Positions 46,951-53,251 of a stretch of 64,000 bases of DNA are shown here, piece after piece. This stretch comes from a virus. The DNA lies in the IMG/VR virus record IMGVR_UViG_3300030430_004105, positions 19,219-83,218 of that record. One strand, 5' to 3'. Numbering within the stretch: position 1 is the first letter of the stretch; the number at the start of each line of letters is the position of its first letter. The notes beneath the pieces were generated by a model. That model was not told the origin of the DNA. It saw only the letters and a list, made by a program, of their open reading frames with translations, and did not search any database. Position numbers and translations under genes: made by a program.

Positions 46951-47999
46951 TTCTTTTTACCTCTTCGTTTGGAATCTTTTTTACCCCATGACTTACCTTT
47001 AGATCCTTTCATTTTCTTACATGCACCGGGGGTTGGGCGACATGCAGGATATCGTTTTCTTTTCTCTCCAGATGATCTGCCACATGATTTATAGCCACCT
47101 TTGCCGTCTGGAGCATTACAATCAACCCAACCTTTCTTGCCGCCTTTTGCTCCTCTTCTCCCAAACCAATCTCTAAGAGATCGTTCAGATGACGGCTTTG
47201 AGGTTAATTTACGCTTCTTTTTGCGCTTTTTCTTTTCCATCAAAAATTTATCAACTTTCTTCTTCAATGATTTTATTAAGCCATCAATAGACATATCGTA
47301 CACTCTACTTGCATGGTATCCTGCACCTCTCATCATCAAATGGAATTCATCCAAAAAATTATTAAATTCCACATAATCCCTTTGAGAATCTGGGTATAAC
47401 ACTTCTACAGATGCGGCATATTGTGGATCAATCGACGGATTTTTAGCAGCCATTTCGCGAGTGGGGTACCTCTTTAACCAGTTCATACTATTAGTTGAGC
47501 CGTTATATTTTTTTTTTAGAATCTCTAATTGCTCTATGGCGTTAAAGATAAAGTCTTGATGTTGTTGGTAGTGTTGTTCTAACTGTTGACTACTCATTTG
47601 TGTGGTTTCTGAAACTATTCCCTCTAAGATTTCTTCATCTAGTTCCAACTCTTCATTAGTTTTCTTAGATTTATTACCCCAGTTCTTTGCTCCAACCTTA
47701 CGACACTTAACAAGTGCACCAGAAGCATAAGCACTCGGCCACACATCATAACGTGCACGTACCTTGTGATAACAAGCATCCTTCTTGCCCTTAGCCTTTT
47801 TCTTCTTCTTGCGACGCTTCTTTTTGGCAGCCTTACGTTTCTTTCCTTTCTTCTCGTCTAGAAGATCTTCAGCCTCATTTAAAATCTGAGAATAGTCTTC
47901 AAGATCCTCAAAATCGTCTTCAGATATGAGCGATAGATTCGGATCATATTCGTATTTTGGCTCTTCATCGATTAAAAAGTCTCTCCATTTGTTATTCAT
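46947..47999 (-). CDS. Very basic virion-type protein with two Cys modules
   Basis: A 350-residue protein with an acidic N-terminus, a polybasic run (KKKRRKKKKKAKGKKD) at about residues 59-74, then KVRARYDVWPSAYASGALVK followed by CRKVGAKNWGN, and a C-terminal module SLRDWFGRRGAKGGKKGW with DCNAPDGKGGYKSCGRS. Both modules are known to me only as uncharacterised families in large phages and viruses. The composition suggests DNA or RNA binding inside the capsid. A terminator and 150 bases of non-coding sequence lie upstream. Confidence 0.75.
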   Translation of the reverse strand: MNNKWRDFLIDEEPKYEYDPNLSLISEDDFEDLEDYSQILNEAEDLLDEKKGKKRKAAKKKRRKKKKKAKGKKDACYHKVRARYDVWPSAYASGALVKCRKVGAKNWGNKSKKTNEELELDEEILEGIVSETTQMSSQQLEQHYQQHQDFIFNAIEQLEILKKKYNGSTNSMNWLKRYPTREMAAKNPSIDPQYAASVEVLYPDSQRDYVEFNNFLDEFHLMMRGAGYHASRVYDMSIDGLIKSLKKKVDKFLMEKKKRKKKRKLTSKPSSERSLRDWFGRRGAKGGKKGWVDCNAPDGKGGYKSCGRSSGEKRKRYPACRPTPGACKKMKGSKGKSWGKKDSKRRGKKK

Positions 48000-48038
48000 G
48001 CGTAACCCTCATTTTGAAATAAATAGTCACTTAACAAC

Positions 48039-48069
48039 AAAAAAGAGAAGATACGAATATCTTCTCTTT
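48039..48069 (-). terminator. Intrinsic terminator with UUCG tetraloop
   Basis: On the minus strand a perfect 12-base stem (AAAGAGAAGATA / TATCTTCTCTTT) closes a TTCG loop and runs into TTTTTTG. It separates the nucleotidylyltransferase gene from the 350-residue gene. The rest of the gap 48000-48150 holds a C7 run (48081-48087) and AT-rich sequence, nothing else recognisable. Confidence 0.92.
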
Positions 48070-48150
48070 AAAATTCAGGAGGGGGGGAGAGTTTTTCATA
48101 AAAATGACAATTTTTACACTAGTAAGTATTATTTAAATAATTAAAAATCC

Positions 48151-48594
48151 TCAACTAGGATAATTTTTTACAAGATTTTTTGCTAAATCTGAAGAAGAAT
48201 TGAATTTATAGTCTCCTCCAATTCCCCATAACATCCCGATTCCCAATTCTTCACAAACATCTTGCTCTGGAGTGTTAGATTTTCCTCTGTCGCCGCCATT
48301 TGCGAAGTAGTCTGGGCGTATCATTCGAATCGCATTGCACACTGTGTCATCCGAATCATCCACTGCGGCAACCAAAATCACACCTTTGATCTCTCTAAGG
48401 ATTTTTGCCCTCTCTTCAAAGGACATAAACACATATCCTTTCTTTCTCATCAGCCATTCGTCTGAATTTGCAACAACAATCACATTACCTCGCTGTGCTG
48501 CATCACGAATCATTTGTACATGTCCTCCGTGAATAGGATCAAAACCTCCAGATACCATCACTGTTGGTAAATTAAGTCTTCTAGATTTCATCAT
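48151..48594 (-). CDS. HIGH-type nucleotidylyltransferase (RfaE/TagD-like)
   Basis: A 147-residue protein with VMVSGGFDPIHGGHVQMI (the G-x-F-D-x-x-H-x-G-H site), VIVVANSDEWLMRKKGYVF and the late NGGDRGKSNTPEQ loop. It resembles the C-terminal heptose-1-phosphate adenylyltransferase part of RfaE/HldE and glycerol-3-phosphate cytidylyltransferases. It likely activates a phosphorylated sugar or polyol for the glycan genes, though the substrate cannot be read. The 3' end is followed by the terminator at 48039. Confidence 0.88.
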   Translation of the reverse strand: MMKSRRLNLPTVMVSGGFDPIHGGHVQMIRDAAQRGNVIVVANSDEWLMRKKGYVFMSFEERAKILREIKGVILVAAVDDSDDTVCNAIRMIRPDYFANGGDRGKSNTPEQDVCEELGIGMLWGIGGDYKFNSSSDLAKNLVKNYPS

Positions 48595-49112
48595 TTTATC
48601 TCCTTTATGGTTACTTTTTCTCTTGCTTTGTCAATATCTTCCATTATATTTTCTTGCTTAGAAGACAGATAGTTTGCTTTTCCAGCAAAAGACTTTGGCA
48701 GTTTTGTATACTTTGATGACTTTCTGCTTTCCATATTTTTCATTATTTCACCAGTAAAAAGATCGATCATTGCTTTCAATTCTTTTATAGTTAAAAATAG
48801 AATTGTTAATAGTAAAATTTGATTTGTGTTGTTTTTATCATAGTAGCCACCGCACAAGTCACACCTTAAAGTTTGATATTCATCTGTGACAAACAAGAAC
48901 ATTTCTTCGTTATTTAAGGTTATAAATAAATCCTTCTCTTCAGTTATTTTAAAATCATAATCATCATCATCCTTCATCATAGACTGGAATAGATCAGTAT
49001 ACATCATGAAAAAGTTTTCCTTGTCATAATCACTCACAAACTTAAATTGAGATAAATCCAAACCATTTTCAATAAATGCTTGAATCATTTCGTCTATTGT
49101 TTTATCTTTCAT
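48591..49112 (-). CDS. Acidic protein of unknown function
   Basis: A 173-residue protein, helical at both ends, with CDLCGGYYDKNN in the middle, a possible zinc site of one Cys pair only. A hydrophobic stretch QILLLTILFLTIKELKAMI could be a membrane or buried helix. It overlaps the nucleotidylyltransferase gene and starts 12 bases after tRNA-Arg, so both may share the promoter at 49209. The family is not recognised. Confidence 0.7.
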   Translation of the reverse strand: MKDKTIDEMIQAFIENGLDLSQFKFVSDYDKENFFMMYTDLFQSMMKDDDDYDFKITEEKDLFITLNNEEMFLFVTDEYQTLRCDLCGGYYDKNNTNQILLLTILFLTIKELKAMIDLFTGEIMKNMESRKSSKYTKLPKSFAGKANYLSSKQENIMEDIDKAREKVTIKEIK

Positions 49113-49124
49113 TTTTTACCTCAG

Positions 49125-49200
49125 TGGTACACTCGGCTGGACTCGAACCAGCAATCGACTGCTTAGAAGGCAGTTGCTTTATCCATTAAGCCACGAGTGC
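49125..49200 (-). tRNA. tRNA-Arg, anticodon UCU
   Basis: A 76-base cloverleaf on the minus strand: acceptor GCACTCG/CGAGTGT (seven pairs, one G-U), D arm GCTT/AAGC, anticodon stem ACTGC/GCAGT with loop CTTCTAA (anticodon TCT), T arm GCTGG-TTCGAGT-CCAGC, discriminator A and encoded CCA. It decodes AGA/AGG. A promoter-like element lies nine bases upstream. Confidence 0.97.
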
Positions 49201-49208
49201 CTATATTT

Positions 49209-49239
49209 ATTATACGATTGAGTGTAGTATTTTATTCAC
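49209..49239 (-). promoter_or_regulatory. Phage promoter-like element for tRNA-Arg
   Basis: GTGAATAAA, 16 bases, TATAAT on the minus strand with CAATCG before TATAAT. It covers the last codons (VNKILHSIV) and stop of the phosphomannomutase gene and ends nine bases from the tRNA 5' end. Confidence 0.8.
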
Positions 49240-50013
49240 AATTTGTATAGTTTTTTCTGGTGATGTGGTTTCTAGCCCTATAGTTCTAGGGTGTGTATAT
49301 AATTCGTAATCGTTTCCATTCTGACTGCAACGATCTCCAATAAAATGTATGTTCCCATAATCTGAGAACGTGTTAGTCTTTTCTAGTACATAAGTCTTGT
49401 CCCATCCTATAGGAAATATATCAAACGAAGTGTCGCCACCATATTTCACTTTTAGTTCTACATCTGATGCTGACAAATCTCCTAGGTGTGAAACATGTTC
49501 GTATATTAGCGCTTTAAGTTGTTTGAGAAAAGGTTTTCTGATTTTATTATCTACATCTAACTTTTCCCACTTCTTTCTGTCTTCTAAGGATGCATTTCTT
49601 CCAATCGGACACCAATTAATTATACTTCCTCTGTAATCGAAGAAATGTCCAGTGAGAGGTATATTGTATTGCATTGTTAAGTCTCTTTGGAGTTCTATCA
49701 AAAGAAACATGAGGCGGTTCCAAAGTGCCTCACCCATATATTCCCTCATATTTCGCTCATAAACCGTTTCTCTGTTGAAGATATACTTTGTGCCATTGCA
49801 AGGCAGAAAATGGATTCTAGAGGTATCTACGAGGCTCAGATCAAACAATCCAGAGCACTGCTGTTTTACGTAGTTCATATCTGATCCTGTGATGATTCCA
49901 ATTTCATATCCAGATTCTTGGAGATTCTTAAGTTGTTGTTCCATTTGAATCCCCATTTTTTGCCTAGGCTCAGTCAGTGTGCCATCCATATCAAATAAAA
50001 CAATGTTCTTCAT
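49210..50013 (-). CDS. Phosphomannomutase, eukaryotic-type HAD enzyme (PMM2-like)
   Basis: A 267-residue HAD protein. The nucleophile motif is IVLFDMDGTLTEPR (D-x-D-G-T). The cap and core motifs GHFFDYRGSIINWCPIGRNA, VKYGGDTSFDIFPIGWDKTY and IHFIGDRCSQNGNDYELYTH, then PRTIGLETTSP, follow those of eukaryotic PMM1/PMM2 one for one. The enzyme interconverts mannose-6-phosphate and mannose-1-phosphate for GDP-mannose, which would feed the Gmd encoded at 37776-38780. Length matches PMM2 (about 246). Bacterial hosts usually use the unrelated ManB/AlgC type, which makes the origin interesting. Confidence 0.9.
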   Translation of the reverse strand: MKNIVLFDMDGTLTEPRQKMGIQMEQQLKNLQESGYEIGIITGSDMNYVKQQCSGLFDLSLVDTSRIHFLPCNGTKYIFNRETVYERNMREYMGEALWNRLMFLLIELQRDLTMQYNIPLTGHFFDYRGSIINWCPIGRNASLEDRKKWEKLDVDNKIRKPFLKQLKALIYEHVSHLGDLSASDVELKVKYGGDTSFDIFPIGWDKTYVLEKTNTFSDYGNIHFIGDRCSQNGNDYELYTHPRTIGLETTSPEKTIQIVNKILHSIV

Positions 50014-50026
50014 AATTTCTCCACGT

Positions 50027-50058
50027 AAAAAAAAAGACAGTTTTTAAAGAGAACTGCC
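50027..50058 (-). terminator. Intrinsic terminator after the lipoprotein genes
   Basis: On the minus strand stem GGCAGTT/AACTGTC (one G-T pair) with a nine-base loop is followed by nine T. It lies between the lipoprotein gene ending at 50076 and the phosphomannomutase gene starting at 50013; a C7 run (50066-50072) precedes it. Confidence 0.88.
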
Positions 50059-50075
50059 AAACTCAGGGGGGGTTA

Positions 50076-50246
50076 TTATTCTTCAGATGAAGATTCTTCA
50101 GGATCACCTTCTTCGCTTTCCTCAGCGGCGGTATCTTCCTCTTCCACTTCTTCAGCAGCCTCTTCGACTACCTCTTCTGCTTCTACACTTGTATCTTCTT
50201 CTTTATCTCCACAAGCAAAGAGCATAAACATTAAACTACTAATCAT
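50076..50246 (-). CDS. Small, extremely acidic lipoprotein
   Basis: A 56-residue protein started at ATG 50246, with AAGGAG six bases before it; the in-frame TTG at 50264 lacks one. The signal MISSLMFMLFACGDKEED has a lipobox (L-F-A-C); the mature part is almost only Glu, Asp, Ala, Ser and Val. Gly at +2 predicts outer membrane or outer leaflet sorting in a Gram-negative host. Two stop codons in a row (TAATAA) end it. It overlaps the next lipoprotein gene by eight bases. Its role in the host envelope, such as exclusion or lysis, is inference. Confidence 0.75.
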   Translation of the reverse strand: MISSLMFMLFACGDKEEDTSVEAEEVVEEAAEEVEEEDTAAEESEEGDPEESSSEE

Positions 50247-50484
50247 TATTTTCTCCTTCAACAATAGTTGTATTTTCCTCAGTCGTTTCAGTTACGACTG
50301 GTTCTTCTGCTGTGATTTCATTCTTTACTTCAACCATTTTAGTTGTTGTTTCAGCAGTAGTGTTTGTAGTATTCTCTACAGTATTGACTTCTTCAGTGGT
50401 ATTAGTGGTGGCAGTAGTTGCAGTTGCCTGCTCTTTGTCTCCACATCCAATCAAGAACGTCAGTGCTAATAATTTAGTTTTCAT
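50239..50484 (-). CDS. Small Thr/Glu-rich lipoprotein
   Basis: An 81-residue protein with the signal MKTKLLALTFLIGCGDKEQ and lipobox L-I-G-C. The mature part is low-complexity Thr, Glu, Val and Asn. It shares the CGDKE sequence right after the lipobox Cys with the following gene, so they are probably paralogues of composition if not of ancestry. It has AAAGGAG before the ATG and a promoter-like element 20 bases upstream. It could be an outer-membrane component of lysis or superinfection exclusion; nothing more can be said. Confidence 0.8.
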   Translation of the reverse strand: MKTKLLALTFLIGCGDKEQATATTATTNTTEEVNTVENTTNTTAETTTKMVEVKNEITAEEPVVTETTEENTTIVEGENND

Positions 50485-50503
50485 TGTTTCTCCTTTCTAT
50501 ATT

Positions 50504-50534
50504 ATTATACGTTTGAACAGATGATTTTATTCAT
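50504..50534 (-). promoter_or_regulatory. Phage promoter-like element for the lipoprotein pair
   Basis: ATGAATAAA, 16 bases, TATAAT on the minus strand with CAAACG before TATAAT. It overlaps the stop codon of the 53-residue gene and lies 20 bases from the lipoprotein ATG at 50484. Confidence 0.82.
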
Positions 50535-50688
50535 CTTTTTCTAATCTTGCCATTAAGATTTTTATGTACTGGATCATGTCTTCGATAATTTCCTTATCTT
50601 CAGTCCCAGCATAATCAAATTTAAGGTGCTGAATTTTCTTCAACACCGTACTCCATTTAAGCCACAATTTTTGATTCTGTCGATTCAC
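50527..50688 (-). CDS. Small helical protein, GTG start, overlapping uvdE
   Basis: A 53-residue frame from GTG 50688 with GGAG seven bases before it, inside the 3' end of the UvdE-like gene in another frame, ending at TAA 50527. It begins MNRQNQKLWLKWSTVLKKIQ and ends YIKILMARLEKDE, with regular heptad-like spacing. Reality is supported by the ribosome binding site and by otherwise unused space up to the next promoter. The function is unknown. Confidence 0.55.
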   Translation of the reverse strand: MNRQNQKLWLKWSTVLKKIQHLKFDYAGTEDKEIIEDMIQYIKILMARLEKDE

Positions 50689-51622
50689 CGTGTAACTCCA
50701 AGTATTTAAGAACAGTAAGTTCTTTCATCTTTGCTTCAACCATAACATCTAGCAAAACCCCATAAGTATCTATCTTGCGATAAATGTAGTCAGAATGTGC
50801 TTGAGGTTTTATAGAATTGTCACAAAACTCATCACGTCTAGACTCAGAGTAATGAACTACAGGTACAATGTCGCCCCAAGTTGAAGCCGCTAACTTAACT
50901 GCCTCTTCTTGCGATAAGCCGCCAGTGCAGAAGCCGTGGTGATGGTAGTCATGCACAATAGGAGTACCGATACGTGCATAAACTTCGTCGTAAAGTTCCT
51001 TTGTTGAGTATAATGTTGCTTTGTCATCGTTTTCCACCGTTAGTCTAGAACGCACACTTTCAGATAATCGCTCAAAGTTTCTACAGAAATTGTCCAATGC
51101 CATCTTTCGATTGTTATAGTGTGCGCCAACATGAATGTTGAGTTTAGCATATGGAGAGCGCTCCAAGCAAAGCAGATCAAATACCTTACCATGATTCTCA
51201 AGATCTTTGATAGTATTGAGAATGACTTGCTCATTAGGAGACGTCAGTTTATTGAACGGGCCGGGATGGGATGTGACTCGCATGCCGTTATCCTCAATAA
51301 ATAGTCCACAATCAAATAAAGCCTGCTCGATAAGGTTGAACTGAGGTAAGTCCTCAATGTTGTATTCTGATGCCCATGGGAACATATTAGACGATAGCCG
51401 AAAGAAATCGAAACCATTCGCCTTGTTCCATTTCAGAATTGTAAGAAGATCACGACAGTTCTGAAGTGCAAGTTGCCCAGCATACTCCATACCTTTAGCC
51501 TTGAATGTCTTCTTGATCATTGCACGGTTTGTAGTAACACGCTCCGCTTTTGGATTTGATCCATAGTTTTTTGGATCGTTGAGTTGCATGTTGATACATG
51601 CATAACCTAAATTGTTAATCAT
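50657..51622 (-). CDS. UV damage endonuclease (UvdE-like)
   Basis: A 321-residue TIM-barrel endonuclease if begun at ATG 51622. An upstream in-frame start at 51670 lies inside the promoter-like element, so it is rejected. The start is MINNLGYACINMQL, the family hallmark; FFRLSSNMFPWAS, RVTSHPGPFN, NIHVGAHYNN, LTVENDD and VHDYHHHGFC supply the metal-binding His, Glu and Asp. UvdE nicks 5' to UV photoproducts and other lesions. In a sunlit-water phage it would maintain the genome or aid host DNA use. It has CGGGGGTT before the ATG. Confidence 0.92.
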   Translation of the reverse strand: MINNLGYACINMQLNDPKNYGSNPKAERVTTNRAMIKKTFKAKGMEYAGQLALQNCRDLLTILKWNKANGFDFFRLSSNMFPWASEYNIEDLPQFNLIEQALFDCGLFIEDNGMRVTSHPGPFNKLTSPNEQVILNTIKDLENHGKVFDLLCLERSPYAKLNIHVGAHYNNRKMALDNFCRNFERLSESVRSRLTVENDDKATLYSTKELYDEVYARIGTPIVHDYHHHGFCTGGLSQEEAVKLAASTWGDIVPVVHYSESRRDEFCDNSIKPQAHSDYIYRKIDTYGVLLDVMVEAKMKELTVLKYLELHGESTESKIVA

Positions 51623-51649
51623 TTTAACCCCCGTTGTTTGATTACACTG

Positions 51650-51680
51650 TTTATACGTTTGAGAATTCAATTATATTCAA
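51650..51680 (-). promoter_or_regulatory. Phage promoter-like element for uvdE
   Basis: TTGAATATA, 16 bases, TATAAA on the minus strand with CAAACG before TATAAA. It lies 28 bases upstream of ATG 51622, fixing that start. It is the only copy with a changed base in the AATAAA part. Confidence 0.78.
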
Positions 51681-51681
51681 A

Positions 51682-51786
51682 TTATCTGTCGCCCCATATT
51701 TTCCAATATTCTTCTTCGTCGTCTGATCCGTGACAATCGCATGGATTACATTCGCACACTGGACATTTTTCTTCATTTGCATTCAT
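51682..51786 (-). CDS. 34-residue Cys-rich miniprotein
   Basis: A short frame from ATG 51786 to TAA 51682. It encodes MNANEEKCPVCECNPCDCHG, then an acidic tail with WKIWGD. Five Cys and one His in 13 residues suggest a zinc site. It starts 14 bases inside the 50-residue gene, with GGAAT before the ATG. It is probably real because of composition and tight placement before the uvdE promoter; the function is unknown. Confidence 0.6.
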   Translation of the reverse strand: MNANEEKCPVCECNPCDCHGSDDEEEYWKIWGDR

Positions 51787-51925
51787 TTTTATTCCATTCC
51801 TCACAAAGATTTTTGGCTGTAGCATAATTGTGACACGGATGCTCTTCTTTTTTAAAGGTGTCATATACACTGTATTTGCCTAAGTATTTTGTTGAATCTA
51901 TTATTATGTATCTTTTGTCGCTCAT
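51773..51925 (-). CDS. 50-residue protein, function unknown
   Basis: A frame from ATG 51925 to TGA 51773, overlapping the stop of the HTH gene as ATGA. It starts MSDKRYIIIDSTKYLGKYSV and ends LCEEWNKNECK, a mixed small fold with two late Cys and one His-Pro-Cys. The overlapping start and the contiguous chain of small genes argue that it is translated. No family is recognised. Confidence 0.6.
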   Translation of the reverse strand: MSDKRYIIIDSTKYLGKYSVYDTFKKEEHPCHNYATAKNLCEEWNKNECK

Positions 51926-52269
51926 TCTCTCTCCCAAGTTTTAATTTCGTAGCCAAATTCTTTGAGACATCTTTTGTACTGATTCATATCAATGCCTAGT
52001 AACCTAGCAGCCTCAGAATTATTGGAGGCAATACCAATTATAGAGTTTACCAACGCCTCCGAAACAATCTTATGAAAAGATTTCCAAAGAGGAAAGTTGA
52101 AAAACTTAAAGTTTAGAGATCTCATAATAGTTTCTAGTTTAATGCTAATAATATCTTCTAATGATAATGACTCAATATAATATACGAATTGATCGTCTAT
52201 TTTATTCAAACTTTTTAGTTCTGATATTTTAGAATAGTTTTTATAATATAGTTCTTTTGATTCTTTCAT
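51922..52269 (-). CDS. Fis-like helix-turn-helix protein
   Basis: A 115-residue protein. The C-terminal 45 residues (IVSEALVNSIIGIASNNSEA then ARLLGIDMNQYKRCLKEFG) follow the Fis/NtrC-type HTH (A-x-x-x-x-x-x-N-x-S-x-A-A-R-x-L-G-I-x-x-x-x-x-x-x-x-L). The N-terminal helical part may dimerise. It could be a DNA-bending or transcription regulator. The 42 bases upstream are almost only A/T and hold an 18-base palindrome (52287-52304), possibly its own site. A strong ribosome binding site is not visible. Confidence 0.72.
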   Translation of the reverse strand: MKESKELYYKNYSKISELKSLNKIDDQFVYYIESLSLEDIISIKLETIMRSLNFKFFNFPLWKSFHKIVSEALVNSIIGIASNNSEAARLLGIDMNQYKRCLKEFGYEIKTWERE

Positions 52270-52311
52270 AATACTTTAAATAGATTATATATAATATTAT
52301 ATATTAATATA

Positions 52312-53202
52312 TTAGAGTTCTAAATCACCTAAATCAACTTCCAACTCTTCATCTCCTCCAACATCATCAGTGCCGCCACCTTCATCACTTAATTTAGTTT
52401 CAGCATCATCAATTGCTTGCTGTGCATCGGCTGGGATGTCTGCTTTAGGTTCGTTTGAAAGTCCTGCTTCAAATTGCTTGAAATACATGCTCAGGTTAGC
52501 GATTAAGAACCTTTTGAACTCTGTTTGATCTGCAGGGTTGCCTAGTGTATCGTAAGCCGTTTTAATGCTATTCTCGATCTTTTTAAATGCCAAGTCTGCT
52601 CTTCTAACACCAGTAGCATCTTGCTTCATATCAATTGCAGCAGCATTCTCAGAATCTTCACGAGCCTGTTCTTTTTCCTTTTCCATCTCGTCCCTCTTAG
52701 GGCCGACGATCTTGTCTTCCGGAGGATCTTCATCATCAATAGTGATTTGGATATCTGGCTCTTCTTGTTCGAATAGTCTATGTAGGCTTTCGTTAATAGA
52801 TTCTTCGTCTCTTCCGATTTCTTCTTGCTTGAATAAATCTAGAACTAGTTCCATAATTCTTTCTTTGTAATCTCTTCTCTGTTCATAAGAAGTTGTTAGT
52901 ATTTTGTAGTCACCCTCAAGGACACTTAGTAAGTTAGTGTTAGAGAAAAGATCTTCAAGGGCATTCATTCCGGTAGTCTTGTGAACAAATGTAGTCTTTT
53001 TACCTTCGGTAAGTTCGATAGCAACACTAGCAAACTCTTTTCTCAATTTGGCTCTATATATCTTTTCTGCAATCAATTGCTTCTTCATTTTGTTTTCTTG
53101 GAGAACTTTGAATTCACCCAACTTCTTTCTAATTTGAGAACGGTAAACCTTCTCAGCAAGTATTTGCTTTTCGATACTCTCGAATAAATCTTCTCTTTTC
53201 AT
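52312..53202 (-). CDS. Charged virion-type protein with tandem N-terminal helices
   Basis: A 296-residue protein begun at ATG 53202 (GGAG nine bases before). The upstream in-frame TTG at 53217 is part of that site. Two tandem segments, QILAEKVYRSQIRKKLGEF and QLIAEKIYRAKLRKEFASV, form a diverged repeat of about 30 residues. The C-terminal half is strongly acidic (EGGGTDDVGGDEELEVDLGD). It is probably an internal capsid or scaffold-like protein by composition and neighbours. No enzyme motif. Confidence 0.72.
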   Translation of the reverse strand: MKREDLFESIEKQILAEKVYRSQIRKKLGEFKVLQENKMKKQLIAEKIYRAKLRKEFASVAIELTEGKKTTFVHKTTGMNALEDLFSNTNLLSVLEGDYKILTTSYEQRRDYKERIMELVLDLFKQEEIGRDEESINESLHRLFEQEEPDIQITIDDEDPPEDKIVGPKRDEMEKEKEQAREDSENAAAIDMKQDATGVRRADLAFKKIENSIKTAYDTLGNPADQTEFKRFLIANLSMYFKQFEAGLSNEPKADIPADAQQAIDDAETKLSDEGGGTDDVGGDEELEVDLGDLEL

Positions 53203-53220
53203 AAATATTTTCTCCAAAAC

Positions 53221-53251
53221 TTGAATAAAGTAATTAGTTCAAACGTATAAT
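53221..53251 (+). promoter_or_regulatory. Phage promoter-like element facing right, antisense to 53234-55933
   Basis: TTGAATAAA, 16 bases, TATAAT on the plus strand with CAAACG before TATAAT, a perfect member of the family but in the opposite orientation. Downstream there is no convincing plus-strand gene, so a transcript would be antisense to the ligase-like gene. Confidence 0.72.

Noticed and set aside
50657-51670. Longer UvdE form starting at 51670
   Set aside because: That start lies inside the promoter-like element, so the transcript would not contain it; ATG 51622 fits the family N-terminus.
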